The notes: generated by a model from the sequence alone, not told the origin. Shown: positions 32,151 to 41,099, numbered from the stretch's first letter. The stretch is DNA of 53,232 bases from Bacteroidales bacterium (GCA_020859845.1 JAJBVL010000100.1:1-53232), one strand, 5' to 3'. Made by a program: numbers and translations.

Positions 32151-33959
32151 TTAGCTCGCGTGCTGGAAGCCCATGCGGCGGGGAGTATTCGTCGTCGTGG
32201 GGGCTGGGATATCCTCGGGGAGGATAAGGCTCAGGTCCTCGGGCGTCGGTTTGGCGATGGTGGCCAGACGTGCGGCCATGGCGGGGATTATCTGTGTCTG
32301 TATCATGTTCATCACATGGCGCCCGTTGCCAAACGCCTTTGTGCGATGTTGGCTGTCGTGTTCCAGCACCTCTTCAAGCATCCATGAAGCGCCGGCTGAG
32401 AGCACAAATCCCTGCCCCGTCAGGTAGCGGCGTGCAATCTCCATCAGCTCAGCTCCGCTGAAGTCGCTGAAGAAGTAGTGGTTGGTTTCGGGCAGACGCG
32501 AGCGGAGGCCGGGGTTGCAGTCGAGCATCTTCTTCATCGGCTCAGTGTAGCCGGCGAGGATGAGCATCCAGTCGCGCTTGTTCTCGTCGGCCAGCGCTGT
32601 CATCAGTGTCTCCAGCACGAAGCGTCCAGGGTCGCGTGGGTCTTCAGGCTGGTATAGCTGGTAGGCTTCGTCGATAAAGAGGATGCCTCCCTGGGCCTCA
32701 TTCAGAGCCTTCAGCGTGTTCTCGCCCTCGCTGCTATAGTATTGACCCAGCAGCGTTGACCGTTCGCGAGCCACCACATGCCCTTTGCTCAACACTCCCA
32801 GCCCCGATAGCATCTCGCCCATCATTTTGGCTACCGTGGTCTTGCCAGTGCCCGGCGCGCCCATAAACACCGCGTGGAGAGGCATCGTTAGCTCGGGAAG
32901 GCCCTCCAGTCGGCGCTGCATGAAGAAGCGCATCGTGTTGCTGTATCTGTCGAGCTTATGTTTTACCTCCGGGAGACCCACCAGCGTGTCCATCTTCTTG
33001 TGAATGCCCGCTATGGTGTCGTCGAGCGAGGTCACTATCTTGTCAAGGTGGCTCAACACTCTGTTTACGCTGTCGTCATCGCCTTGATGATAACTTGTGA
33101 TGAGGGGCAGCTCGTTGATCTTCCATTCGCCTTGCTTCGTGTGGCGACAATCGAGAAAGAAGGAGGCCACGGGATAGCCCAGACATTGCAGCTCCACGTA
33201 GCAGATATCGTCGTTGGTCATCCCTTCGGTGATAGGGGTGTAGACCAGCGTTAGTTTGTCGGTATCCATGTTGGGATCGTCGAGCCAGAAGGCCCCGCTC
33301 CCACTGTGGGCTTCAGTGTAATAGTCCCACATGTGGCCCTTTACCGAGCGAACTCTCACCCTCATCTCAGGACAGTCGTCCATAAGGCCCGACTTCTCCT
33401 TGGTGAAGCGCCAGAGGATATATTTCTGACCCTCGCGCTGTCCCTCCACCGAGCGATAATGGGTAGTGTCGTCGTCGGCCACCTTGATATAGGCGCTCTC
33501 AAGATGAAAGTAGCGATAGAGGGTCTTGGAGATGCGAAAGAAGCGTATCATCTTGCCGCAGTCCTCCACTCCATCCTGCTCGCTTTCCACCGACACCCAA
33601 TACTCTCTGCAGTTCACAACCTTATCGGCTGTGATGGGGACATCCACTCTCATCTCCATCTCCTCTTGAAATTGACTCATCGTCACCGTGAACGCCTTCT
33701 CCACTACCAGGTCGTAGGTCTTGGAGTCGTAGACCTTCACGTAGCATTGACGGGTGCGAGTCCTGTAGCGGCGGTCGCCATACTGGTGGTTGACCACTGT
33801 GAAGGCCACAGCCAGATGGGAGAGGGCTTTGAAGAGCACGAAGTCGCGGCGGTTTTCCTCTATCAGCTCGAAGCCGGGAAATTCCTGGGCCACGCGGCTC
33901 GTGGGGTCGTAGGGGCGGATGCGAAGGTCGCGGAGGGTGAAAATTTGTTCTTTTTCCAT
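32151..33959 (-). CDS. AAA+ ATPase of the CbxX/CfqX (SpoVK-like) type with novel N-terminal region
   Basis: A 602-residue cytoplasmic protein. Residues about 325-590 form a CbxX-type AAA+ module: VGLPEVKHKLDRYSNTM, Walker A GAPGTGKT (367-374), GQYYSSEGENTLKAL, Walker B ILFIDEAYQL (426-435), and the arginine region NPGLRSRLPETNHYFF. The first 300 residues look beta-rich, include a second-half segment YPVASFFLDCRHTKQGEW, and match no family I know; they probably bind a substrate or partner. CbxX-type ATPases remodel protein complexes, but the target here is unknown. The gene is alone on its strand, with a 660-bp repeat-rich region upstream. Confidence 0.85.
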   Translation of the reverse strand: MEKEQIFTLRDLRIRPYDPTSRVAQEFPGFELIEENRRDFVLFKALSHLAVAFTVVNHQYGDRRYRTRTRQCYVKVYDSKTYDLVVEKAFTVTMSQFQEEMEMRVDVPITADKVVNCREYWVSVESEQDGVEDCGKMIRFFRISKTLYRYFHLESAYIKVADDDTTHYRSVEGQREGQKYILWRFTKEKSGLMDDCPEMRVRVRSVKGHMWDYYTEAHSGSGAFWLDDPNMDTDKLTLVYTPITEGMTNDDICYVELQCLGYPVASFFLDCRHTKQGEWKINELPLITSYHQGDDDSVNRVLSHLDKIVTSLDDTIAGIHKKMDTLVGLPEVKHKLDRYSNTMRFFMQRRLEGLPELTMPLHAVFMGAPGTGKTTVAKMMGEMLSGLGVLSKGHVVARERSTLLGQYYSSEGENTLKALNEAQGGILFIDEAYQLYQPEDPRDPGRFVLETLMTALADENKRDWMLILAGYTEPMKKMLDCNPGLRSRLPETNHYFFSDFSGAELMEIARRYLTGQGFVLSAGASWMLEEVLEHDSQHRTKAFGNGRHVMNMIQTQIIPAMAARLATIAKPTPEDLSLILPEDIPAPTTTNTPRRMGFQHAS

Positions 33960-34069
33960 GTGGGTATTGATACTTTTTTCAGTTGTAGTTGCGTGTTAAT
34001 TAACTCTTTAAAGTGTTTAACATTACATTCAATACTTTATCTAAACGTAGGAAAGAGGCTGTATCAAAA

Positions 34070-34290
34070 GGTATTAGCAGGAATCCCGTATGTATTCTTC
34101 CAATTAGCAGGAATCCCGTAGGGATTCTTTCAATTAGCTTCAATGGCTCTTCCTTCTTCTTCTCCCGCGCCCTTGGCGCGGGGAAGAAGAATAAACGGCA
34201 CCGAGCTAATTGAAACAACCCCTCCGGGGTTGCAATTAATAGAAGGATTCTGAAACAACCCCTCTGGGGTTGCAATCAATAGAAGGATTC
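34070..34290. repeat. Composite palindromic intergenic element, second locus
   Basis: The stretch holds two direct copies of an AGCAGGAATCCCGTA.G-ATTC unit, then the arm TTTCAATTAGCT (34128-34139) and a hairpin TTCTTCTTCTCCCGCGCC/GGCGCGGGGAAGAAGAA (34154-34191, one bulge). The inverted arm AGCTAATTGAAA follows (34204-34215), then palindromes of the CAACCCCTCCGGGGTTG type, with a second copy CAACCCCTCTGGGGTTG about 47 bp on. Its plan mirrors 9159-9365. The wider gap (33960-34623) otherwise holds a minus-strand TAATTTTG box and no gene. Confidence 0.8.
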
Positions 34291-34549
34291 TGAAACAACC
34301 TCCCGTAAGTACAGTGCGGCTGATTGTACCAGTATGTCAAAGAGCGCGTGTCGCCTTAGCCACCTCATGGCTCCGTGCCAAGCGGGGGTAGGGTAGAAAC
34401 TGAAAAAATTAAGGGGGTTAATAAATAGCAATCAAGGTATAAAACTTATCAAGGAAAGAGCCCTCAGCTCCGTGGGTCCATCATGCCTCCTGCTGCTGTT
34501 GTAGTGTTGTTGTGTCATTTTGACGCAACCAATTCAGGAGCGCGGACTG

Positions 34550-34557
34550 CAAAATTA
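34550..34557 (-). promoter_or_regulatory. Minus-strand -7 box in a gene-free gap
   Basis: On the minus strand this is TAATTTTG, matching TAnnTTTG. The next annotated gene on that strand starts 590 bp away (33959). A transcript from here would carry an AGGAGG followed by a six-codon ORF (MMDPRS) near 34480 and then the repeat element. It may drive the AAA gene with a long leader, or a small RNA. Confidence 0.35.
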
Positions 34558-34623
34558 GTACATCTTTTTCGCTCCTCCAAATTTTTTAACTAAAAAATGT
34601 CGAGGAGGTGCATTTTATAGGCC

Positions 34624-36111
34624 CTATAGCTTATAAGTAAGCATCAGCCTTGTAGACAGTGTCGACGACCCCACATGCGGAAAGTCGCGGTAATGTGTCG
34701 AGCGATGAAATTGCGAGAAGGTAGCTGTAAGATACCAGCGATGATGGAGCCGGTAGTCGAGCCTCACATCCACTATCCCCAGAAACGCCACCGAGCGGTC
34801 GCCCTGGGCGTTGAGCGTCCGATAATCGTAGTCGTGCCAGTTCATGTTGCGTGGATACCCCTTCCACGTAAACAGCCTATAGTATTCATACGACGCCGAA
34901 AACGAAAACTTATCGCGATTGAACACCCAGTTAAACCCTGTCTTCACCGAGAAGCCACTCCCCAGGTTGTAGTTGCGTTCGTCTACGTTGTAGTAGTCCG
35001 AGAGTATGGCTCCGAGGATCACGGCGTTGCCGTGGACGTAGGCGTCAAACGTCCAGTGACCACGTTCCACGTCGCGAAACATCGCCCCGGCGCCCACGCA
35101 GGCCGGCACCCCCAGTTTGTAGGGCGTCTTGTCGCTCACTTCGCTGATGGTGTCGCTGTCGTAGTAGTCGAAGTGTTGATACATACCCACGCTCAGTCCG
35201 TAGGTATAGTCCTCGAGCAGTTCGCGCGCTATCAATCGGCCCATGATGTTGAGTTTGCCCAGCGCTGGTTGTCCACGCTGCAGGTTGAGGGCGGCGCGGA
35301 CGGTGAAGTAGTCGTAGGGCTTGGTGCTCGCCACCTCAAAGCGGTCGCCATACTCCACGTTAAACTCCGTGGTCAAGCCCACACCAGAGTCGATCACCTT
35401 CTCCTTAAACTCCAGAAACCTCACCCCACCCGAAAATTCGATAGCCACGTTGGGAATGCCAAACTGCCGGCCGGTGGTAGGCCTCTTGCGCCAAGCGTCG
35501 CCGTTGATGATGCGCGTCAGGCCGCGTGTGGGAGCCAGCAAGAAGGCGGCGGCCTCGCGGCCGAAGCGCTCCCAACCCGTGGTGTTGTCCTTGAGCACCA
35601 CGTCGCTGGCGCGATAGGCCACCTCGCCGATGGCCATACCGCCGATGGGGGTGGCTATCACGTCGTTGGTCGACGGGTATTCTCGTTCCATAAACAGTTC
35701 CCACATCGAGCTGCCATAGAAAGCGAAGAGCCCCGACTGCCAGTAGTTGAACCCGTTGGAACGCGCCCCGTTGTAGTAGAGGCTGCCGTGGTAGGGGTGG
35801 AGAAACATGTTGGTACCCAGGCGGTCATTGTCCCAGATGAAGCCGTGGCGGAAGTTCTCCCCGATGGTGTGGAAGTTGATATACGCGAAGTCGCCATGCT
35901 GGATAAAGCGGTCGAAGGCCCATACGCCTACGTTGAGCCCTGTCACTGTGGCGGCCGCTTGCCAGAAGTGGCGTTTGCCATAGTAGGCGAGGTCGGTAGA
36001 GTCGGGGTCGACTTGCGGTGCCACCCTTATCCTTATTGGTGGCTGGGCAGCGCTGGGTATGGTTATGAATATGACCAGCAGTAGGACTATTATATATGTG
36101 TGGCGCAGCAT
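34624..36111 (-). CDS. DUF3943 outer-membrane-type protein
   Basis: A 495-residue secreted protein. The frame reaches 36144 through a TTG, but ATG 36111 begins a proper signal peptide (MLRHTYIIVLLLVIFITIPS, cleavage after about AAQ). Residues about 70-200 carry the DUF3943 landmarks: NFHTIGENFRHGFIWDNDRL, HPYHGSLYYNGARSNG, WELFMEREYPSTNDVIATPI. The C-terminal half alternates aromatic strands (VDVRLDYRLHHRWYLTATFS) and ends in STRLMLTYKL, which suggests a beta-barrel ending at the outer membrane. The family's function is not known to me. It is divergently transcribed from queF. Confidence 0.85.
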   Translation of the reverse strand: MLRHTYIIVLLLVIFITIPSAAQPPIRIRVAPQVDPDSTDLAYYGKRHFWQAAATVTGLNVGVWAFDRFIQHGDFAYINFHTIGENFRHGFIWDNDRLGTNMFLHPYHGSLYYNGARSNGFNYWQSGLFAFYGSSMWELFMEREYPSTNDVIATPIGGMAIGEVAYRASDVVLKDNTTGWERFGREAAAFLLAPTRGLTRIINGDAWRKRPTTGRQFGIPNVAIEFSGGVRFLEFKEKVIDSGVGLTTEFNVEYGDRFEVASTKPYDYFTVRAALNLQRGQPALGKLNIMGRLIARELLEDYTYGLSVGMYQHFDYYDSDTISEVSDKTPYKLGVPACVGAGAMFRDVERGHWTFDAYVHGNAVILGAILSDYYNVDERNYNLGSGFSVKTGFNWVFNRDKFSFSASYEYYRLFTWKGYPRNMNWHDYDYRTLNAQGDRSVAFLGIVDVRLDYRLHHRWYLTATFSQFHRSTHYRDFPHVGSSTLSTRLMLTYKL

Positions 36112-36161
36112 GGCGTAGAAGTCATCTTGACAATCGTGGCTCAAAATTAGTCAAATTGTTG

Positions 36162-36169
36162 TAACTTTG
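36162..36169 (+). promoter_or_regulatory. -7 box for queF-queC
   Basis: TAACTTTG matches TAnnTTTG, 36 bp before the queF ATG. Confidence 0.6.
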
Positions 36170-36205
36170 CAATATTAAAACGTAATCTGGACTGCATTAT
36201 CAGCT

Positions 36206-36676
36206 ATGAGAACCATTGAACAGACCGAGGGCCTATCGCTGCTCGGCAACAAGAAGGTGGAATACCCCACCACTTACGACCCCTCGCTGCTTGAGACCTT
36301 CGTCAACAAGCACCCTGAGCGCGAATACGTGGTCACGTTTATGTGTCCCGAGTTTACCACGCTATGCCCCATCACCGGGCAGCCCGACTTCGGCAAGATT
36401 ATCATCAACTATATCCCTCGCGAGCGCATGGTGGAGAGCAAGAGCCTTAAGCTCTATCTCTTCTCATTTCGCAACAACGGCGACTTCCACGAGGATTGTG
36501 TCAACATCATCCTCAACGACCTAATCAAGCTCATGGATCCCCGCTACATTGAGGTGACGGGTCTCTTCATGCCCCGTGGCGGCATCTCCATCTATCCCTT
36601 TGCCAACCACGGCGATGCCGACCATCAAGAGATGGTGGCCCAGCGCCGCCTCGCCGCCTTCCGCACCAACTTCTAA
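36206..36676 (+). CDS. queF: NADPH-dependent 7-cyano-7-deazaguanine reductase
   Basis: A 156-residue type I QueF, a T-fold enzyme that reduces preQ0 to preQ1 in queuosine synthesis. The catalytic Cys54 and Asp61 lie in [13 protein letters not shown]; the QueF NADPH motif corresponds to [14 protein letters not shown] (82-95). [15 protein letters not shown] near the C-terminus is also typical. It is followed by queC, which makes its substrate preQ0; the gap of 89 bp contains a tandem repeat. No queD or queE is nearby. Confidence 0.96.
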   Translation: MRTIEQTEGLSLLGNKKVEYPTTYDPSLLETFVNKHPEREYVVTFMCPEFTTLCPITGQPDFGKIIINYIPRERMVESKSLKLYLFSFRNNGDFHEDCVNIILNDLIKLMDPRYIEVTGLFMPRGGISIYPFANHGDADHQEMVAQRRLAAFRTNF

Positions 36677-36765
36677 TCTCTGTCCCTCTAAATTCTCTCC
36701 CTCTAAATTCTGTCCCTCTATCCCTCTAAATTCTGTCCCTCTAAATTCTGTCCCTCTATCCCTCT
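36677..36765 (+). repeat. Pyrimidine-rich 15-bp tandem repeat between queF and queC
   Basis: Imperfect copies of TCCCTCTAAATTCTG fill the whole 89-bp intergenic gap; some are shortened to TCCCTCTA. The queC ATG is embedded at the end of the array (CCCTCTATG), so the array forms its entire upstream untranslated sequence. Confidence 0.85.
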
Positions 36766-37398
36766 ATGTCTCTAATAGTCTTATCCGGTGGCATCGACTC
36801 CACCACCATGCTATATGAATATCGCCAGCAGATAACGCTGGCCGTCAACTTCAACTACGGCTCCAACCACAACGCCCGCGAGGCTGCCTGTGCCCGCTAC
36901 CACTGCCAGCTGCTTGGCATCGAGCTGGTGGAAATCGACCTTGGGTTTATGGGACGCCACTTCGAGAGCTCGTTGCTCGCCGGCGCCGACGCCATCCCCG
37001 AGGGCCACTATGAGGACTCCAATATGCGCAGCACCGTCGTACCCTTTCGCAACGGCATCATGCTCTCCGTGGCTGCCGGACTGGCAGAGAGCCGCGGCAT
37101 CCATGAGGTGATGATAGCCAACCACGCCGGCGACCATGCCATCTATCCCGACTGCCGCCCCGGCTTCGTGGAGGCCATGGGCCACGCCATCGCTGAAGGC
37201 ACCTACGACCATATCCGCCTACTGGCTCCCTACACCCATCTCACCAAGACCGAAATCGTGGCTCGTGGCAAAGCCCTCGGCGTAGACTATCGCCACACCT
37301 ATTCCTGCTACAAGGGCGGCGAGAAGCATTGTGGTCGCTGCGGCACGTGTGTAGAGCGCCGCGAGGCCCTCGAAGCCAACGGCCTCCCCTTCGATTAA
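36766..37398 (+). CDS. queC: 7-cyano-7-deazaguanine synthase
   Basis: A 210-residue ATP pyrophosphatase that converts 7-carboxy-7-deazaguanine to preQ0. The PP-loop SGGIDS is at 7-12. Four zinc-ligand Cys (181, 189, 192, 195) lie in CYKGGEKHCGRCGTC. VVPFRNGIMLS and GDHAIYPDCRPGFVEAM are family motifs. The length is close to the normal 220-230. It forms a queF-queC pair. Right after its stop begins the A-rich repeat family (in reverse orientation). Confidence 0.96.
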   Translation: MSLIVLSGGIDSTTMLYEYRQQITLAVNFNYGSNHNAREAACARYHCQLLGIELVEIDLGFMGRHFESSLLAGADAIPEGHYEDSNMRSTVVPFRNGIMLSVAAGLAESRGIHEVMIANHAGDHAIYPDCRPGFVEAMGHAIAEGTYDHIRLLAPYTHLTKTEIVARGKALGVDYRHTYSCYKGGEKHCGRCGTCVERREALEANGLPFD

Positions 37399-37405
37399 CT
37401 GCTTC

Positions 37406-37494
37406 TTAGCCTTTTTAGCTTTTCAGCTTTTAATCCCCTCGCGAAGCTTCCCCTCGCGAAGCTTCCCCTCGCGAAGCTTCCCCTCGCGAAGCTC
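37406..37494. repeat. A-rich 3'-end repeat joined to a 15-bp tandem array
   Basis: Bases 37406-37434 are a reverse-orientation copy of the AAAAGCTGAAAAGCTAAAAAGG family. They adjoin four perfect copies of CCCCTCGCGAAGCTT (37435-37494). The same junction (GCTTCGCGAGGGGATTAAAA) recurs at 47543-47562. The array lies inside the 3' end of the GNAT-like gene, where it encodes repeated LREGK, and the A-rich repeat gives that gene its stop. Confidence 0.9.
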
Positions 37495-38442
37495 CGCCCC
37501 ATACGCCGCATAAGCCACTCCTCTGCCCCCCAGCGAATACTTCTGCGCTGAGAGCCCGGCGTTGAGCACACGCCCCGCCTCTTCACACGACGTGCCGAGG
37601 TCAAAATATCTCATCCCTTGGCAATGTTTCTCCATCACCTCGCGCAGCAGGGGCCACAGGGCATACACTCGGCGTCCTTCGCTCGTCGTGGCGATATACT
37701 GGCTGTGGGCCACCTGCAGATTGCGATACACCACCGTCCCTGCCAGCGGCTCCCCATCCTTGCTCCACGCCATAAAGAGCTGTATCTCCTTGGGGAAGAG
37801 AGTGTGGAGCCTCGTCATCTCCTCAACTGTATGCACTGGCCGCGCCTCGTGGCGCTCAGCCAAGCAAGCGTCGAGCATTTCCCAGAAAGTCTTTATATCA
37901 AGGTCAAAATCCTTCGCTTCGCCCACGGTAATCCCCGCCTTTGCAGCGGCTTTGAGGTGCTTCTTTGCGTCGTTGTTGAGTAGCAGCGGCTGGTCGAGCG
38001 GTATGGTCTGCGCTATCTGCATGGAGCGCAGTTGGCCGCCCATCCGGTAGAGGCCATATAGGTCGTCCTCGGCAGGGTAGGGGGAGTAGATCCATGGCCG
38101 CGGTTTATATATTATCTCTTCTACGCCATCCTCCTTCAAGAAGTCGACAGCCGCTTGCCAGAGGTCGAGCATACGCTGCGGAGCCACGTGGCGCAGGGGC
38201 GTCACCCATCCTCCGAAGGTCAGTCCCTGATGGGAATAAAGTGTGCTGCCCACGCGGTTGGCGGGCAGCACACCTGAGAGTCGGCCGTCGCGCTCGTCCC
38301 TCGCCATCAGCGAGGCGTCGGTGAAGCGGTCGCTATGATAGTCCATATAGCGGCGATAGAGCAGGATCGTGCCGCAGAGCGACTGCTCCACCATCCCATC
38401 CCACTCTTGCGCCATCTCTGGCTTGTAACGTTCGATTGTCAT
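37423..38442 (-). CDS. GNAT/FemAB-like acyltransferase
   Basis: A 339-residue protein with an N-terminal region (residues 1-130) and a second half typical of FemAB/GNAT-fold proteins: KKHLKAAAKAGITVGEAKDF, FWEMLDACLAERH, LFMAWSKDGEPLAGTVVYRN, and YFDLGTSCEEAG. The last about 22 residues are an LREGK tandem repeat encoded by the 15-bp array, ending IKS from the A-rich repeat; this tail is clearly an add-on. The substrate is unknown; related proteins add amino acids or acyl groups to cell-wall or lipid precursors. Its ATG overlaps the alcohol dehydrogenase stop as TGATG. Confidence 0.75.
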   Translation of the reverse strand: MTIERYKPEMAQEWDGMVEQSLCGTILLYRRYMDYHSDRFTDASLMARDERDGRLSGVLPANRVGSTLYSHQGLTFGGWVTPLRHVAPQRMLDLWQAAVDFLKEDGVEEIIYKPRPWIYSPYPAEDDLYGLYRMGGQLRSMQIAQTIPLDQPLLLNNDAKKHLKAAAKAGITVGEAKDFDLDIKTFWEMLDACLAERHEARPVHTVEEMTRLHTLFPKEIQLFMAWSKDGEPLAGTVVYRNLQVAHSQYIATTSEGRRVYALWPLLREVMEKHCQGMRYFDLGTSCEEAGRVLNAGLSAQKYSLGGRGVAYAAYGAELREGKLREGKLREGKLREGIKS

Positions 38443-39614
38443 CAGCGTACCGCCAGTTTGTATATCTCCATGGTCTCGGTGGCTGTCAAGGGGTAGTAGC
38501 CACCGATTGTAGCGCCTTTGTTCTCATGCAGTTTCTTGACCAGCAGCGGTATGTCGGGACTCTTGATGCCCAGTTCGGCAAACGAAACGGGGAGTCCCAG
38601 GCTGCGGAAGAAGGCTGTCAGTGCCTCGATGCCCTCGAAGGCAGCTGTGCGGTCGTCGTGGCTCGTCACACCGAACACGCGGCGCCCAAACTGCGCTATC
38701 TTCTCCGGTCGATGGTCGGCCATGAAGGTCATCCATGCGGGGATGATGACGGCGAGCCCCGCACCGTGGGTCACGCCGTAGACGGCGCTTATCTCATGCT
38801 CCATGAAGTGGCTCACCCAGTCCTCGCGGCGCCCGGTGCCGCAGATGCCGTTGTGGGCCAGCGTACCGCTCCACATTATATTAGCTCGTGCCTGATAGTC
38901 GTCGGGGTGCGCCATCACCTTGGGGGCCTCTTCGATTATTGCCAACAGCACTCCCTCGGCCACGCGGTCTGTAATCTCCACGTCGGGAGTGGTCGAGAAG
39001 TAGCGCTCAAAGATATGGGCCATCATGTCGGCGATGCCGCTCGCTGTCTGGTAGGGGGGCAGGGTAAAGGTCAGCTCGGGGTTGAGCAGTGCCCACTTGG
39101 GGCGCAGGGCGCTCTCGGTACGGAGACTTATCTTATGCAGGCCGTCGAGCTTGGTTATCACCGAGTTGCCCGAGCCCTCGCTGCCCGCCGCCGGTATGGT
39201 CAACACCACTCCTACGGGGAGGGCCGTTGTGGCCACGAGGCGTCCGGCGTAGAAGTCCCAGAAATCGCCGTCGTAGGGGATGCCCAGTGCTATGGCCTTG
39301 GCGGTGTCGATCACCGAACCGCCACCCACGGCTATCAGTCCGTCGATGCCTTCGCGGCGCCCCAGGTCGATGCCTTCATACACCTTGGGATCCGTGGGGT
39401 TGGGCTCGATGCCTCCGAGTTCCACATAGCTGATGCCGGCCTCCTCCAGTCGCTTCTCCACGCGCCCCAGCAGGCCGCTGCGCACGGCCGAGCCGCCGCC
39501 ATACACCACCATTACCCTCTTCATACCTATCCTTTGGGCTTCCTCGCCCACCTTCTCCTCGGCGCCACGCCCAAAGGTGTAGCGTGTGGGGGTGTAAAAT
39601 GTGAAATTGTCCAT
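38442..39614 (-). CDS. Iron-containing alcohol dehydrogenase (YqhD/BDH-like)
   Basis: A 390-residue group III dehydrogenase. The Rossmann part has VYGGGSAVRSGLL and the NAD(P) loop VGGGSVIDTAKAIAL (about 94-108). Metal ligands are visible in GIADMMAHIFERY (Asp and His) and HFMEHEISAVYGVTHGAGLAVIIP (two His). The sequence resembles butanol dehydrogenase/YqhD, which reduce aldehydes with NADPH. It probably detoxifies aldehydes or ferments; the substrate is not determined. It is coupled to the downstream GNAT-like gene by a 1-bp overlap. Confidence 0.92.
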   Translation of the reverse strand: MDNFTFYTPTRYTFGRGAEEKVGEEAQRIGMKRVMVVYGGGSAVRSGLLGRVEKRLEEAGISYVELGGIEPNPTDPKVYEGIDLGRREGIDGLIAVGGGSVIDTAKAIALGIPYDGDFWDFYAGRLVATTALPVGVVLTIPAAGSEGSGNSVITKLDGLHKISLRTESALRPKWALLNPELTFTLPPYQTASGIADMMAHIFERYFSTTPDVEITDRVAEGVLLAIIEEAPKVMAHPDDYQARANIMWSGTLAHNGICGTGRREDWVSHFMEHEISAVYGVTHGAGLAVIIPAWMTFMADHRPEKIAQFGRRVFGVTSHDDRTAAFEGIEALTAFFRSLGLPVSFAELGIKSPDIPLLVKKLHENKGATIGGYYPLTATETMEIYKLAVR

Positions 39615-39694
39615 ATCTTTAGCGTGAAAAAATAATAATATACAAATCTACAAAAAAGACTTCAAATAAAGTGCGAAATTTCAAAAATTGTTTG

Positions 39695-39702
39695 TAATTT
39701 TG
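39695..39702 (+). promoter_or_regulatory. -7 box of the sialic acid operon
   Basis: TAATTTTG matches TAnnTTTG and predicts a start near 39709, leaving an 80-nt leader before the transporter ATG at 39789. No NanR-like operator was recognised. Confidence 0.55.
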
Positions 39703-39788
39703 TGGAGTTGTGGTTTTGACCTACCGCAGCCTTTGTTACTCTAGGTCCTTAAATTCTAATAAAATTAACCTTATAATAACCAATTTAC

Positions 39789-41099
39789 ATGTCACTACAA
39801 CAGAAAAAATTCTATCCTTGGATGGTCGTAGGCCTTCTGTGGGTAGTAGCCTTGTTAAACTACATGGATCGTCAGATGCTCTCTACGATGCAGGTAGCAA
39901 TAGGCCACACTATCACTCCTCTTCAGGATCCCGCAACGTTTGGCTGGGTAATGTCAATCTTCTTATGGATCTACGGTTTTATGAGCCCGGTGTCGGGTAT
40001 TATCGCCGACCGTCTCAACCGCAAGTGGCTTATCGTTGGTTCGCTTGGCGTTTGGAGTGCCGTCACCTCCCTCATGGGTATGTGCGGCCCCGATGATTAC
40101 AACTGGTTTGTAGCCCTCCGCGCCCTTATGGGTGTCAGCGAGGCTCTTTATATCCCTGCTGCCCTGTCGCTCATCGCCGACTACTTCACTGGCGGTGCAC
40201 GCTCGCTGGCCGTGGGTGTCCACATGACGGGTCTTTACATGGGTCAGGCTCTCGGCGGCTTTGGTGCCACCATCGCCCACAAGATTTCCTGGCAGGATAC
40301 CTTCCACTGGTTTGGTATCATCGGTATCGCTTACGCCGTCATCCTCATCCTGCTCCTCCACGACAAGGGTCGCAGCAAGGCCGAGCAGGCCGCTATCAAG
40401 AAGGCCGAGAAGCTCGAGAGCGAGACCGTATGGCGCTCCCTCGGTATGATTCTCACCAACATCGCCTTCTGGGTGATCCTCTTCTTCTTCGCTGCTATCT
40501 CGCTCCCCGGCTGGGCCACCAAGAACTGGCTCCCCACCCTCTTCAGCGACAGCCTCGGTCAGCCTCTGGAGATTGCCGGCCCTATCGCCACGATTTCTAT
40601 CGCCGTCAGCTCGTTTATCGGTGTGATGGTAGGCGGTCCGCTCTCCGACCGTTGGGTTAAGCGCAACCTCAAGGGCCGTGTCTACACCAGCGCCATCGGT
40701 ATCGCCATGATGATTCCCGCGCTCGTGCTCATGGGCTTTGGCCACAACATCGTGGCTGCAGTCTGCGCCGCTCTCTTCTTCGGCCTCGGCTACGGTATGT
40801 ACGACGCCAACAACATGCCTATCCTCTGCCAGTTTGTTCCCGCTCGTCAGCGCGGCACAGCCTACGGCTTCATGAACACCTGCGGTGTGATTGCCGGTGC
40901 GTTGACCACGATGGCTCTCGGCGCTATCGCTCAGAGCTACGGCCTCGGCTTCGGCTTCGTAGTGATGGCTGGTGTGCTCGTTGTGGCTCTCATCCTCCAG
41001 TTGACGATGCTCAACCCCAAGACCGACAACATGGAGTCGGACTCCAGCGACGCTCCTGAGGCAGCCCCTGCCACCAAGCAGAATCTTGCCAAGGCTTGA
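39789..41099 (+). CDS. nanT: MFS sialic acid transporter (NanT-like)
   Basis: A 436-residue major facilitator with 12 helices. Motif A-like DRLNRKWLI lies in the loop after helix 2, and LLNYMDRQMLS in helix 1 is typical of the anion:cation symporter group. DRWVKRNLKGRVYTS is the matching second-half loop. It is the first gene before nanA and the epimerase, which fits uptake of N-acetylneuraminate across the inner membrane, as in the Bacteroides/Tannerella nan clusters. Sialic acid specificity is by context. A short-repeat tract and hairpin separate it from nanA. Confidence 0.88.
   Translation: MSLQQKKFYPWMVVGLLWVVALLNYMDRQMLSTMQVAIGHTITPLQDPATFGWVMSIFLWIYGFMSPVSGIIADRLNRKWLIVGSLGVWSAVTSLMGMCGPDDYNWFVALRALMGVSEALYIPAALSLIADYFTGGARSLAVGVHMTGLYMGQALGGFGATIAHKISWQDTFHWFGIIGIAYAVILILLLHDKGRSKAEQAAIKKAEKLESETVWRSLGMILTNIAFWVILFFFAAISLPGWATKNWLPTLFSDSLGQPLEIAGPIATISIAVSSFIGVMVGGPLSDRWVKRNLKGRVYTSAIGIAMMIPALVLMGFGHNIVAAVCAALFFGLGYGMYDANNMPILCQFVPARQRGTAYGFMNTCGVIAGALTTMALGAIAQSYGLGFGFVVMAGVLVVALILQLTMLNPKTDNMESDSSDAPEAAPATKQNLAKA

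Noticed and set aside
34675-36084. A 469-codon open frame on the plus strand
   Set aside because: It is antisense to the DUF3943 gene, has a His/Val/Arg-rich composition typical of reverse-strand shadows, no signal or motif, and the minus-strand frame encodes a recognisable family.
38436-39635. A 399-codon open frame on the plus strand
   Set aside because: It is antisense to the iron alcohol dehydrogenase gene, which has clear metal and NAD(P) motifs; the plus frame has none.
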